Source: Pseudomonas sp. p1(2021b)
GTDB lineage: Bacteria; Pseudomonadota; Gammaproteobacteria; Pseudomonadales; Pseudomonadaceae
DNA length: 64,000 nt
Direction: 5' to 3'
Assembly (NCBI RefSeq): GCF_020151015.1
Contig: NZ_CP083746.1
Location: 2,943,001-3,007,000, forward strand
The notes below the pieces were generated by a model. The model saw only the letters and a program-made list of their open reading frames with translations, had not been told where the DNA came from and did no database searches. This document shows positions 9,018 to 17,471 of this stretch, piece after piece (position 1 is the stretch's first letter; every line of letters starts with the position of its first letter). The position numbers were made by a program, and so were the translations under genes.

Positions 9018-10972
9018 CGTTCACCCCGCGCCGGATGGAACCGGCCTCCGCCCAGAATCCGGTCGAGCATCACCAGCGCCCCATGTACATTGGGCCGCGC
9101 GCCCATCGGCAACACATCGGTATCGGGCACGGTCGCATCCTTGTACCCCGACGCCATCACCAACAGGTGCATCTGGTTAGCATTGAGGTAGACGTGGTGC
9201 TGCTCGATCGCATAGGACTGGATCAGGGCCAGCGCACCGGTGGTCATCGGCGTCGCGGACGATGTACCGCTGTAGTTGTCCGTGTAGTCCCTGTCGTGCC
9301 CGGGCTTGTCCTGCAACGCTCCGTAGCCCAGTGTCGCCACGCCAATGCCCCAGGCATTGAGCATGCGGTAGCGATAGCTATGGTTGGAAAAATGCATGGG
9401 CTTGCCGTCCCAGAACTGACAGGCCCCCACGAGAATGGCGTCGGCATCGCCATGGTCGGTGAAATACGGCCATTGGGACAGATCGACGCCGGTGTCCTGC
9501 GTGGTTCCCTTTTGGCGATCGGTCTTGGCACTACCGTTCGCTGCGGCGTTCAAGACAACGGCCCCTCTGCGTGTCAGCGCCTGGCAGACATCCCACCAGA
9601 CCTGGTCGTGCAAGGAAGGCAGGAACGTGTGCAGTACATCTATATTCGCGGTCTGCCGGTTGATGCCCACGATATCACCCGGCTCCACATGCAAGAGCAG
9701 CTCCTTGGGTGTGGCGTAGCGTTCTGCATTGGCTTCGGCGCGATTATCGTAAAGGAACAATTCACAATCGTGACTGATGCCGGTCATGCCGATGCCATTA
9801 CGCATCGCCAGCATCACACCCACAGAAGCGGTACCGTGGTCAGGATCGTCATTGGGCTCGGGCCTGACGATCTTGAAGTTCGGGTTACCTCGCAAGTCTT
9901 CATGGTTCGGATAGATCCCACCATCGGAGAAGTGAATCCGCGCGCCTTTGCCGGTAACCCCCTTGGCCCAGGCCTTGCGTACGTTCAAGCCCTGATAGGA
10001 CGCCCCTGGTTCGTCCAGATAATGCTGCATCGCCTCGAAGTCAGGCGTGGGCTTGGCTTTCTCGTGGGCGCGATCGCCGAACACCACGGCAGTACCGGTG
10101 ATGATCGTCGCCAGGACGGCCGAAATGCCCAACCACACCACCCCCGGTTCCGTTTCGCTGAAAAAGTGCAAGGATTTGACATACTCGAGGGCGGCCAATG
10201 TCCGGACCAGGTCGACATAGGTGTCGTTGAGCATGGTATCCGGCTGTGCCAGGTAGCAATACTCGCGCAACGCGCCCAGGCGCGCGTCTTGACGCTCCTC
10301 GGGGTTCAGCAGTGGCTGGGGAGCGAGTACGGCCTTGAGCCCAGGCCAAGTCCGTACCAGCAGCGAACCCGAATCGGGCTCCATGTCCGCCAGCAGCCGC
10401 TCATATCCACCCTCGTGAAACTTGATGACCAACCCGGGGTATTGCTGCCCCTGCGGCCGATAAGGGAACGGCGCTTGCGCCTGACCGAACGGGTCGACCA
10501 CCCGTGAGGCGGACTCAGATGGCGTTGCCGGCTCACGCTCCTGAGCCGCCCGTCGACGCCGCCCCGCAGCGCCATCCAGCGGTACCTTGTCGAGGATGCT
10601 TCGTTCCGACTCGCCTTCCTTGACCTCCACGACCAGCGGCGCCAGGTCGATGACGCCCGCGGCCCCAAGCGGCCGATTCAACGCCGTGGCGGCACTGTCC
10701 AGCAATATGACCCTGGGGGTGATCCTATAGACCCCTGGCCGCCCATCGGTATGGAACGTTGCCGGGCAACCATGATCGGCCAGCTTGCCCGTGCGAGCCT
10801 GGGAGCGCGAGGAAATGCCATCGATCAGAGCATCGATGTGCGGGGTGCTTCCTCGCTCCAGTTCGTAACGGATGCGTGCCACCTTGTCCAGGTCCTTGCC
10901 GGTGCAACGCACGTGCAATTTCCCATCGAAGCGAAAATTCCGGTAGTAGACAAAACTCAGGTCCAGCTTCAT
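9014..10972 (-). CDS. S8-family (subtilisin-like) serine peptidase with unusual N-terminal half and internal TM helix
   Basis: This 652-residue protein has a C-terminal subtilase domain (about residues 325-640) with all three catalytic residues: Asp350 (HFSDGGIYPNHEDL), His379 (DPDHGTASVGVM) and Ser571 (YSGTSSATPM). The likely oxyanion Asn is N479. The first 280 residues match nothing I recognise. A hydrophobic segment at about 277-298 could be a membrane helix separating this region from the protease. There is no N-terminal signal peptide. The stop codon lies inside the terminal repeat of an adjacent MITE-like element, so the last residues may be shortened. The gene stands alone, divergent from a betaine-type transporter. 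Substrate and role are unknown. Confidence 0.85.
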   Translation of the reverse strand: MKLDLSFVYYRNFRFDGKLHVRCTGKDLDKVARIRYELERGSTPHIDALIDGISSRSQARTGKLADHGCPATFHTDGRPGVYRITPRVILLDSAATALNRPLGAAGVIDLAPLVVEVKEGESERSILDKVPLDGAAGRRRRAAQEREPATPSESASRVVDPFGQAQAPFPYRPQGQQYPGLVIKFHEGGYERLLADMEPDSGSLLVRTWPGLKAVLAPQPLLNPEERQDARLGALREYCYLAQPDTMLNDTYVDLVRTLAALEYVKSLHFFSETEPGVVWLGISAVLATIITGTAVVFGDRAHEKAKPTPDFEAMQHYLDEPGASYQGLNVRKAWAKGVTGKGARIHFSDGGIYPNHEDLRGNPNFKIVRPEPNDDPDHGTASVGVMLAMRNGIGMTGISHDCELFLYDNRAEANAERYATPKELLLHVEPGDIVGINRQTANIDVLHTFLPSLHDQVWWDVCQALTRRGAVVLNAAANGSAKTDRQKGTTQDTGVDLSQWPYFTDHGDADAILVGACQFWDGKPMHFSNHSYRYRMLNAWGIGVATLGYGALQDKPGHDRDYTDNYSGTSSATPMTTGALALIQSYAIEQHHVYLNANQMHLLVMASGYKDATVPDTDVLPMGARPNVHGALVMLDRILGGGRFHPARGER

Positions 10973-11132
10973 GGGCGCTCCTTCGAGGCGAGGTCATCAA
11001 TCAGGCCGCCATTATTCCGGTCGGCGCCGGCCCGGCCGCAGGCTGAAGCCTTTCCCGGCCCGGCAGACAAAGCGCCAGACCTGTGTCGTCTACACTTGCC
11101 CCAACCCTGGGACTGGCAACACAGAGGTACGG

Positions 11133-12146
11133 ATGAAGAGAATCCCCACGCTGCTGGCCGGCCTGCTGCTCGCCGTCGGCCTGGCCAGCACCGACAGTGC
11201 CGCGGCGGATGAACGCACGCCCATCCACTTCGGCGCCATCGGCTGGGAAAGCGGCGCCTTGACCACCGAGATCCTGCGGCTGATCGTCGAGCACGGTTAC
11301 GGCTACCCCACCGACACCTTGCCGGGGAGCACCGTCAGCATGGAGGTCGCCCTGGCGCGCAACGACCTGCAGGTCATCGCCGAGGAATGGGCCGGACGCA
11401 GCCCGGCCTGGGTCAAGGCCGAACAGGCCGGCCAGGTGTTCGCCTTGGGCGACACGGTGAAGAACGCCGAGGAAGGTTGGTGGGTGCCGGCCTACGTGAT
11501 CAAGGGCGACCCGGCGCGCAACCTGGCGCCGCAAGCCCCCGACCTGCGCACCGTCGATGATCTCAAGCGCTACCCGCAGGTCTTTCGCGACCCTGAAGTA
11601 CCGGACAAAGGCCGCTTCCTCAACAGCCCCAGCGGCTGGACCTCCGAGACGGTCAATAGCCAGAAGCTCAAGGCTTATGGCCTCGACACCCTCTACAACA
11701 ATTTCCGCAGCGGCTCGGGCGCAGCCCTGGATGCGGAGATCGGCTCGGCTATCCGGCGCGGCCAGCCGGTGCTTTTCTATTACTGGAGCCCGACGCCGCT
11801 GATGGGGCGCTACGATCTGGTGCGCCTGGAGGAGCCACCTTTCGACGCAGCGGCCTGGGCTACACTGACCGATGCCAAGCACCCGGCGCCCAAGGGCAGC
11901 CGCTCATTGCCGGCCAAACTGTCGATCGGCGTGTCGGCGCCCTTCCGCCAGCAATACCCGGACCTGGTCGCGGTATTCGAGAAGGTCGACCTGCCGATCG
12001 ACCGGCTGAACAAGGCCCTGGCACGAATGAGTGAAACCCGACAGCCACCGCGTGATGCGGCCCTGGCGTTCCTGCGCGACAACCCCGCGGTGTGGAAGGC
12101 CTGGTTGCCTGCCGAGGCCGCCGCCAAGGTCGAGGGGGCGTTGTGA
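11133..12146 (+). CDS. Glycine betaine/choline-type ABC transporter substrate-binding protein
   Basis: This 337-residue periplasmic binding protein has a cleavable signal peptide (about residues 1-25, hydrophobic core [13 protein letters not shown]) and the OpuAC fold signatures: HFGAIGWESGALTTEILRL near the N-terminus, a central NSPSGWTSE loop, and FYYWSPTPLMGRYDLV. It should bind quaternary amines such as glycine betaine, choline or carnitine. The start is chosen so that the protein begins with the signal peptide (MKRIPTLL). The gene runs directly into the permease gene with a four-base overlap. Confidence 0.88.
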   Translation: MKRIPTLLAGLLLAVGLASTDSAAADERTPIHFGAIGWESGALTTEILRLIVEHGYGYPTDTLPGSTVSMEVALARNDLQVIAEEWAGRSPAWVKAEQAGQVFALGDTVKNAEEGWWVPAYVIKGDPARNLAPQAPDLRTVDDLKRYPQVFRDPEVPDKGRFLNSPSGWTSETVNSQKLKAYGLDTLYNNFRSGSGAALDAEIGSAIRRGQPVLFYYWSPTPLMGRYDLVRLEEPPFDAAAWATLTDAKHPAPKGSRSLPAKLSIGVSAPFRQQYPDLVAVFEKVDLPIDRLNKALARMSETRQPPRDAALAFLRDNPAVWKAWLPAEAAAKVEGAL

Positions 12147-12994
12147 GCGCAGGCTTTCCCGAGGCACTGCAATTTTCTTTCGCCGCATGGGTCAACCGCC
12201 TGGTCGATTGGCTGGTGCTGCACTACGGCAACCAGCTGCGTCATGTCTCGGACCAGCTGTTGCAGGTGCTGGTGAGCCTGGAAAACGGCTTGCGCCTGCT
12301 GCCATGGTGGCTGTTACTGCTGGTGGTAGGGCTGCTCGCCTGGCATGCCAGCCGTAGCCTGCTGCGAGCGGTGGTGCTGTGCGCCTTGCTGGCGCTGATC
12401 GGTATGCTTGGGCTCTGGGACAAACTGCTGCAGACACTGGCCCTGGTCCTGGTCAGCACGGGCCTGTGTGTGTTGGTGGGCGTGCCGCTGGGGATCGTAC
12501 TGGCGACCCGGCCACTGGCCCGGCGCCTGCTGTTGCCGGTGCTGGACGTGATGCAGACCTTGCCGGCATTCGTCTACCTGATCCCGGTGCTGATGCTGTT
12601 CGGCCTGGGCAAGGTGCCCGCCGTGTTCGCCACCCTGGTATATGCCCTGCCGCCCTTGGTACGCCTGACCCAATTGGGCCTGGCACAGATCGACCCCTCG
12701 TTGCTGCAGGCCGCCCATGGCCTGGGCGCCAATCGTTGGCAGCGGTTGCGGCGCATCGCCCTGCCCCTGGCGTTGCCGAGCATCATGGCCGGGTTGAACC
12801 AGTCGGTGATGATGGCGTTGTCGATGGTGGTGGTGGCCTCGATGATCGGGGCACGGGGGCTGGGTGAAGATGTGCTGGCCGGCATCCAGACGCTCAATGT
12901 CGGCCAAGGGGTCGAGGCCGGGCTGGCGATCGTCGCGTTAGCCATGGTCATCGACCGGATCAGCCAGGCGTATGGCCAGCCGGCGCGTTCATGA
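12143..12994 (+). CDS. Glycine betaine/proline-type ABC transporter permease (OpuAB/ProW-like)
   Basis: This 283-residue inner-membrane permease starts at a GTG (12143) that overlaps the stop of the binding-protein gene as GTGA and follows a GAGGGGG site. It has about six to seven hydrophobic helices and the BPD_transp_1 EAA loop (AAHGLGANRWQRLRRIALP, about residues 190-208) that contacts the ATPase. No gene for that ATPase lies on either side: a divergent subtilase gene is upstream and a convergent lipoprotein gene downstream. The transporter must borrow an ATPase encoded elsewhere, or it has lost its own. Confidence 0.88.
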   Translation: MSAGFPEALQFSFAAWVNRLVDWLVLHYGNQLRHVSDQLLQVLVSLENGLRLLPWWLLLLVVGLLAWHASRSLLRAVVLCALLALIGMLGLWDKLLQTLALVLVSTGLCVLVGVPLGIVLATRPLARRLLLPVLDVMQTLPAFVYLIPVLMLFGLGKVPAVFATLVYALPPLVRLTQLGLAQIDPSLLQAAHGLGANRWQRLRRIALPLALPSIMAGLNQSVMMALSMVVVASMIGARGLGEDVLAGIQTLNVGQGVEAGLAIVALAMVIDRISQAYGQPARS

Positions 12995-13030
12995 ACCCTC
13001 GTCGCCACACAAAGGCAGCATCACACTGAC

Positions 13031-13073
13031 CTGTAGGAGCGGGCTTGTCCCGCGATCAAGGGCGAAGCCCTTG
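13031..13073. repeat. REP palindrome plus short hairpin
   Basis: The P. putida-type REP core (GTAGGAGCGGGCTTGTCCCG) lies at 13031-13056. A second 7-bp hairpin, CAAGGGC/GCCCTTG, follows at 13057-13073. It sits between the permease gene and a convergent lipoprotein gene. Confidence 0.85.
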
Positions 13074-13103
13074 CCATACCACCGCAGCTCCCGCAAAGCC
13101 TTA

Positions 13104-14186
13104 TCAACGTTTCATGCAGCGCTGGTAACGCTCGTCCACCCTGCCGGCAAACCATGCAGTGGTCAGCTTGCGGGTGATCTTCGGGCTCTTGAGCTCGATC
13201 CCCGGCAACACCGCTCGCGGCATAGGTTTACCAGCCGCGGCATCAGCGAGGGCGAACACACCCTCATACAGCTCGGTGCCCTCGAATGCGAGGCTGTCGC
13301 CCTTCTCCAACTGGCTGCGGATCTGCGTATTGCGCAACCCAAGCTTGACCCCGAGCGTACGAGCGGCCCGTTCGGTACTGCCAGGCATGATCGAACCCGG
13401 CGCGATCAGGTCGCCGTCGAGCGCCAGCCGCTCTCCGGTCGCACGGCTCAGGGCTGCCTGGAACGCGGCATTGCGGCTGGCGTACCAGCCGGCGTTGAAA
13501 TCGGCGAAGCGATACAACTGACGCTGGTAATGGCTGGGGTAACCCAACAGGTGGGCAATACCGAAGTACATCCCACCACGGCGGGTGAACACTTCCTGGC
13601 GGATCGTCCCCGAGTAGCTGTAGGGGTAATCCCTTGCGTTGCGCTCGGCGAAGTCGATGCTCACCTGCATCGGCCCTCCGGTGCGCACCGGGTTGAGCCC
13701 ACCGAGCAGGGTTCTTCCCAAGGGCAGGCTGGAGATGAAATCGTCGAACAAGCCGCTCAGTTGCTTCTCGCTGCGTACCGCCAGCAACCGTTGCTGGTAG
13801 GTCTGGCCATTGGGCGATGGGGTCTTCAGCGCGCCATCGATCAGCAGCCTGGGAATATGCAGGCGCGCGGCGCGGCGGTCGATCTCTTCCCGGGCGATGC
13901 GGCCGAGGTTCGGTACCTGCGGGTCGGCGTTGAACGTCGACTCCTGTTCGGTGATGGCCAGCACGGCGCACAGGTTGCTCTTGCTGGGGGCGATGCGCTG
14001 AGCGGCGAAGGCAACCTGGATATCCCGCGCCCAACCCTCCCGGTCCCGGGTCGAGGCCGGCAGCAGGCGCTTGACCTGGGCCTGGACTTTGGCCGGGTCG
14101 GCCTCGGGCGCTCGCGGTGGGGTGGCACAACCTTGCATCAGCACGAGGATGGCCAGCCCGCAAGCCACCAGCCGCCGGTCGATCAT
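13104..14186 (-). CDS. DUF1615-family lipoprotein
   Basis: This 360-residue lipoprotein has an N-terminal signal with a Cys after the hydrophobic stretch (VLMQGC). The rest belongs to the DUF1615 family, a group of Pseudomonas and enterobacterial lipoproteins. The segment LCAVLAITEQESTFNADPQV is reminiscent of the catalytic-Glu loop of lysozyme-like transglycosylases (ITEQESTF), so a peptidoglycan role is possible but unproven. The ATG at 14186 was chosen over an in-frame start at 14264 because it begins right at the signal peptide. Five bases separate it from the upstream hydrolase stop, so the two genes are co-transcribed. Confidence 0.82.
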   Translation of the reverse strand: MIDRRLVACGLAILVLMQGCATPPRAPEADPAKVQAQVKRLLPASTRDREGWARDIQVAFAAQRIAPSKSNLCAVLAITEQESTFNADPQVPNLGRIAREEIDRRAARLHIPRLLIDGALKTPSPNGQTYQQRLLAVRSEKQLSGLFDDFISSLPLGRTLLGGLNPVRTGGPMQVSIDFAERNARDYPYSYSGTIRQEVFTRRGGMYFGIAHLLGYPSHYQRQLYRFADFNAGWYASRNAAFQAALSRATGERLALDGDLIAPGSIMPGSTERAARTLGVKLGLRNTQIRSQLEKGDSLAFEGTELYEGVFALADAAAGKPMPRAVLPGIELKSPKITRKLTTAWFAGRVDERYQRCMKR

Positions 14187-14191
14187 TTTCT

Positions 14192-14743
14192 TCAAGGCTG
14201 CTCGCCCACCAGATAGGTCTTGCTGATATGGCGGAACAATGGATGGGCGGCGCTGCCCATCCATTCGAACAGCACCATCTCACGGGTGACCACCTGGGCC
14301 CCGGCATCGCGCATGCGTGCCAGGCCCGCCGCCTTGCTGGCCGGGCTGCGGCTGTCGCAGGCATCCTCGACCACGAACACTTGCTTGCCCAGGGCCAACA
14401 GGCCGAGCACGGTCTGCAACACGCAGACGTGCGTTTCCATGCCACAGACAATCACCTGCTCGCGCGCCATCAGGCTCGCCGGCAGGCACTGCGCGGCCAC
14501 ACAGGAAAAATGCTGTTTCTCCACCACTTCGGCCGCCGGCGCTGCTGCCAGCAGCTCGGCCAGGGTAGGCCCCAGGCCCTTGGGATACTGCTCGGAAATC
14601 ACCGTGGGCACTTCCAGTTCGGCGGTCGCGGCCAGCAACCAACGGGCCCGCGCCCGCGTGCCCTCCGGGTCGCTCATGGCGCCTATGAGTTTTTCCTGGA
14701 TATCGACGACCAGCAGCGTGGCCTTGTGAGAATCGATCAGCAT
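14192..14743 (-). CDS. Isochorismatase-family cysteine hydrolase
   Basis: This 183-residue hydrolase has the three residues of the isochorismatase-like (YcaC-type) active site: Asp in LLVVDIQEKL near residue 13, Lys in VEKQHFSC near residue 80, and the nucleophilic Cys in GMETHVCVLQT near residue 110. Family members hydrolyse amides and related bonds. The substrate is not predictable. The start MLIDSHKATLLVVD is the normal family start. It precedes the DUF1615 lipoprotein gene in a two-gene operon. Confidence 0.88.
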   Translation of the reverse strand: MLIDSHKATLLVVDIQEKLIGAMSDPEGTRARARWLLAATAELEVPTVISEQYPKGLGPTLAELLAAAPAAEVVEKQHFSCVAAQCLPASLMAREQVIVCGMETHVCVLQTVLGLLALGKQVFVVEDACDSRSPASKAAGLARMRDAGAQVVTREMVLFEWMGSAAHPLFRHISKTYLVGEQP

Positions 14744-14827
14744 TGACTGCCCCTTGCCTGGGAACGTAGCGGCCTGCCGTAGGCCACGAAGACTACTAGG
14801 CTGGCCGAGGCAAGGGGGTGGCGTCAA

Positions 14828-15553
14828 TCATGCGCAACGCCGATAGGCGCCGAGGGCGCTGGCCAGCACGGCCAGAACACGGTCTTCGTGCTCGTGGATG
14901 AAGAAATGCCCACCGGGGAATACCTCCAGGGAAAAATCGCCCACCGTCTCCTGGCGCCAGGCCAGCAATTGTTCCTGGCTGGCCCGGTCGTCCTCACCGC
15001 CGAGCACATGCAACGGGCAGCGCAGCAAGGGGCGGTGGCGGTAGGTATATCGGCCACATAGCAGGAAGTCGGCGCGCAGGACTGGCAAGGTCAGGCTCAT
15101 CAACTCCTGATTGGCCAGCACCTCCTCCGGAGTGCCCTGCAAGTCGCGCAGTTCCGCGATCAGGGCGTGATCAGGCCTGGGCTCGCGCCAGTGGCCGGCT
15201 TCGTAGTCTTCCCGGCGAGTCGGCGCCGCGGTGCCACAGGCGAACAGCGCCAGCGGCGGCGGGCAGCCCACGGCCTGCAGTTCATGGGCGAGCTCGAAGG
15301 CCAGCAACGCACCCAAGCTATGGCCGAGCAAGGCATAAGGCGTATTGGCCTGCAGGCGCTGTTCGGTGGCCAGTTGCCGGGCCAGGGCCTGCATGTCGGT
15401 CTGCAGCGGCTCGCCCAGGCGCGCGCCACGCCCGGGCAGCTCCACCGGGCATACTCGCAACCAGGCCGGCACCTTGCGGCGCCAGCGGCTGTAGACCCTG
15501 GCGCTGGCGCCGGAATAAGGCAGGCACAACAGGTTCACCACAGTCACAGGCAA
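14828..15553 (-). CDS. Type II thioesterase (PvdG-like)
   Basis: This 241-residue alpha/beta-hydrolase belongs to the type II (editing) thioesterase family of nonribosomal peptide synthetases. The nucleophile elbow GHSLGA places the catalytic Ser at residue 79, and the C-terminal catalytic His is in the GGHFFIHEH segment. Such enzymes release wrongly loaded acyl groups from carrier proteins. It starts four bases after the stop of an mbtH-like gene, and the pair follows a candidate PvdS-type promoter, so it probably serves pyoverdine synthesis like PvdG. The synthetases themselves are not in the window. Confidence 0.85.
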   Translation of the reverse strand: MPVTVVNLLCLPYSGASARVYSRWRRKVPAWLRVCPVELPGRGARLGEPLQTDMQALARQLATEQRLQANTPYALLGHSLGALLAFELAHELQAVGCPPPLALFACGTAAPTRREDYEAGHWREPRPDHALIAELRDLQGTPEEVLANQELMSLTLPVLRADFLLCGRYTYRHRPLLRCPLHVLGGEDDRASQEQLLAWRQETVGDFSLEVFPGGHFFIHEHEDRVLAVLASALGAYRRCA

Positions 15554-15557
15554 CGCC

Positions 15558-15779
15558 TCATTGCGCCTGGGCCTGCGCCATCTTCTGGCGCAGGCTCAAC
15601 GGGCGCATGTCGGTCCAGACTTCATCGATATAGGCCAGGCACTCCTGCTTGAAACCGCTCTTGCCCACCGCGCGCCAGCCGTTGGGGATGGCCTTGTAGT
15701 CCGGCCAGATGGAATATTGCTCTTCGTGGTTGACCACTACCTGGAACACGATGTCGTCGCGGTCGAATACGGAAGTCAT
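15558..15779 (-). CDS. MbtH-like NRPS adenylation-domain activator
   Basis: This 73-residue MbtH-family protein has the family signatures [20 protein letters not shown] and the later [11 protein letters not shown]. MbtH proteins bind and activate adenylation domains of nonribosomal peptide synthetases. A strong AAGGAG ribosome-binding site precedes the ATG. It is the first gene of a two-gene operon with the type II thioesterase. A pyoverdine role is inferred from the partner gene and from the upstream iron-starvation-type promoter. Confidence 0.92.
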   Translation of the reverse strand: MTSVFDRDDIVFQVVVNHEEQYSIWPDYKAIPNGWRAVGKSGFKQECLAYIDEVWTDMRPLSLRQKMAQAQAQ

Positions 15780-15838
15780 TGCCTGTCTCCTTGAATGATG
15801 AAGGCCGGTGCGCGGCGCGCAGGGCGGCTTCCCATCAA

Positions 15839-15862
15839 ACGAAGGGCGAGCGGGGAAAATTA
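15839..15862 (-). promoter_or_regulatory. Candidate PvdS iron-starvation box upstream of mbtH-thioesterase
   Basis: On the minus strand TAATT (15862-15858) is followed after exactly 16 bases by CGT (15841-15839). PvdS-type sigma factors recognise TAAAT-N16/17-CGT, so this has one mismatch. It is about 60 bases upstream of the mbtH start. A second site with the same spacing precedes pvdQ. Confidence 0.6.
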
Positions 15863-15898
15863 AGGCCGAACGAGGACCGCATGTCGAGGTCGCGAGTT

Positions 15899-16303
15899 TC
15901 AGGCATCACGCAACAGGTCATGGGCATCGAGCAGACGGAACGCAACCTGTGGGTTGCGCTCCAGCCCGCGACGAATGGCAGCCGGGATCGACTGGCGCGT
16001 CTTGCGGCACAGGCCCGGCTGTTCGTCCAGTTCGATGACGATGCCGCGCATGGTGCGCACTTCGTTGTAACCCGGGGCGATGCGCACACGGATGCCCAGT
16101 TGCTCGTACAGGCGCACCTGCAGGCGCTGCAGGTCTTCCAGGTCCTTGAGGTTTTCCAGGCGCTCGAGCAGGCGTTTTTCCTCCTGGCGGGTCAGCAACA
16201 GGATACGTTGCGCCTGAGGCGGCCCTTCGTGCAGCCGCTCGCGCCCACAATTGCAGGCGCCCGGCGGGCAGGGTTGGCGAAGGGGAAACTGGGTGCTGGT
16301 CAT
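15899..16303 (-). CDS. Hypothetical protein with N-terminal Cys motif
   Basis: This 134-residue protein has no function I can recognise. The N-terminus has three cysteines in a short run ([14 protein letters not shown], residues about 12-19), which could hold a metal or an iron-sulfur cluster. Next comes a strongly charged helical segment with leucine spacing (about residues 34-70) that may form a coiled coil, then a compact basic C-terminus. The reading frame has normal Pseudomonas codon use. It is upstream of mbtH on the same strand with about 120 bases between them and has no clear ribosome-binding site, so the start is uncertain. Confidence 0.7.
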   Translation of the reverse strand: MTSTQFPLRQPCPPGACNCGRERLHEGPPQAQRILLLTRQEEKRLLERLENLKDLEDLQRLQVRLYEQLGIRVRIAPGYNEVRTMRGIVIELDEQPGLCRKTRQSIPAAIRRGLERNPQVAFRLLDAHDLLRDA

Positions 16304-16535
16304 GGAGCAAGCATAGATCTTTCCCTGTCCAAGTTCATGAGGCGGGGATCGCCTGGATGAAAAACGCCAATGACGTGCCGCACTTTTCCGGCAAGCGGTG
16401 GTCTACCCCCTCTTTTGCCGAGTTGCAATCGATTACCGGCCGTTATTCGCAGTGCACAAGGCAGGGCCAAAAGCCCTGCGCTTGTGTAGGATGAGCAGCG
16501 CAACCTAGGCGCTGCCAGTTCATAGGGAGATCTTC

Positions 16536-17396
16536 ATGCGCGTCCTGTCATCCGTTGCCCGTCTTGCCGTCCTGTCGCTGGGCCTGGTGGCGTGCGCCAA
16601 TGCCCTGGCCTTCAGTGGCGAAGAGGGGCAGCTGATCGAGTCGATCAACGCCTACCGCAGCCAGGCCCAACGTTGCGGTGGGGAGGCTTCGCTGGAGTTG
16701 CCCCCTCTCAACAGCGACACCCGCCTGGCCTTGTCGCCCGAAGGCACCCGCGATCTGCAGCAGGCCATGACCCGCGCCGCCTATCCGATGGTCAACGTAC
16801 AAGCCATCAGCCTGTCCGGCCCGCGCGATGCCCAGGCCGCGATGCGTGCCATCGAGGAGAGCTTCTGCCAGGTGGTGCTCGACCCGCAGTTCGTCGATAT
16901 CGGGGTCAGCCAGGAGGGCCGCGATTGGCGTATCGTCCTCGCCCGCCCGTTGCTCAGCGGGCGCCTGGGCGACTGGCAGGCCGAAGGGCAGAAGCTGCTG
17001 CAGGAAATCAATGCCGCGCGCAAGGTACCACGCCAGTGTGGCGGCCAACCCTTCGCAGCCGCGCCGGCGTTGGGCTGGAACACCACCTTGGCCGGGGTTG
17101 CCGCCAACCATACCCGAGCGATGGCCAACCAGAACTTCTTCGACCACCTGGACCGTGATGGCCGTACCCCTGGCGACCGCGTGGAACTGGCCGGCTACCT
17201 GTACCAGCAGGTCGGCGAAACCATCGCGGCCGGGCGTGATACACCGCGCAAGGTGGTGGACGGCTGGCTGGCCAGCCCGGGCCATTGCGCCATCCTGATG
17301 AGCCCTGAGTTCCGCGAACTGGGCGCCGCCTATGCCGTGGACCCCAAGAGCGATGCCGGGATCTACTGGACCGGTGTGTTCGCCTCGCCGCAATGA
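16536..17396 (+). CDS. CAP-domain (SCP/PR1-like) secreted lipoprotein with duplicated N-terminal segment
   Basis: This 286-residue exported protein has a C-terminal CAP domain (about residues 153-283). It has the family's His and Glu positions in HTRAMANQNFFDHLDRDG, GETIAAG and SPGHCAILMSPEF. The signal region ends in LVAC (residues 17-20), a good lipobox, although signal peptidase I cleavage after ANALA is an alternative. The N-terminal half (about 31-150) repeats the start of the CAP domain (LIESINAYRSQAQRCGG against LLQEINAARKVPRQCGG) but lacks the rest of the catalytic pocket. It therefore looks like a degenerate second copy. Bacterial CAP proteins are poorly understood. The gene is monocistronic and is followed by a REP pair. 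Confidence 0.85.
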   Translation: MRVLSSVARLAVLSLGLVACANALAFSGEEGQLIESINAYRSQAQRCGGEASLELPPLNSDTRLALSPEGTRDLQQAMTRAAYPMVNVQAISLSGPRDAQAAMRAIEESFCQVVLDPQFVDIGVSQEGRDWRIVLARPLLSGRLGDWQAEGQKLLQEINAARKVPRQCGGQPFAAAPALGWNTTLAGVAANHTRAMANQNFFDHLDRDGRTPGDRVELAGYLYQQVGETIAAGRDTPRKVVDGWLASPGHCAILMSPEFRELGAAYAVDPKSDAGIYWTGVFASPQ

Positions 17397-17416
17397 CCCC
17401 TGCCTGGCACGCCCTT

Positions 17417-17471
17417 GTGGGAGCAGGTTCACCTGGGAATTGTCGCATTCGCGGGTAAACCCGCTCCCACT
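17417..17471. repeat. Inverted pair of REP sequences overlapping the regulator 3' end
   Basis: A degenerate REP (17417-17437) faces a full REP (17444-17470, CGCGGGTAAACCCGCTCCCAC). The pair lies between convergent genes and supplies the last codons and the stop (17429) of the GlxA-type regulator. Confidence 0.85.
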
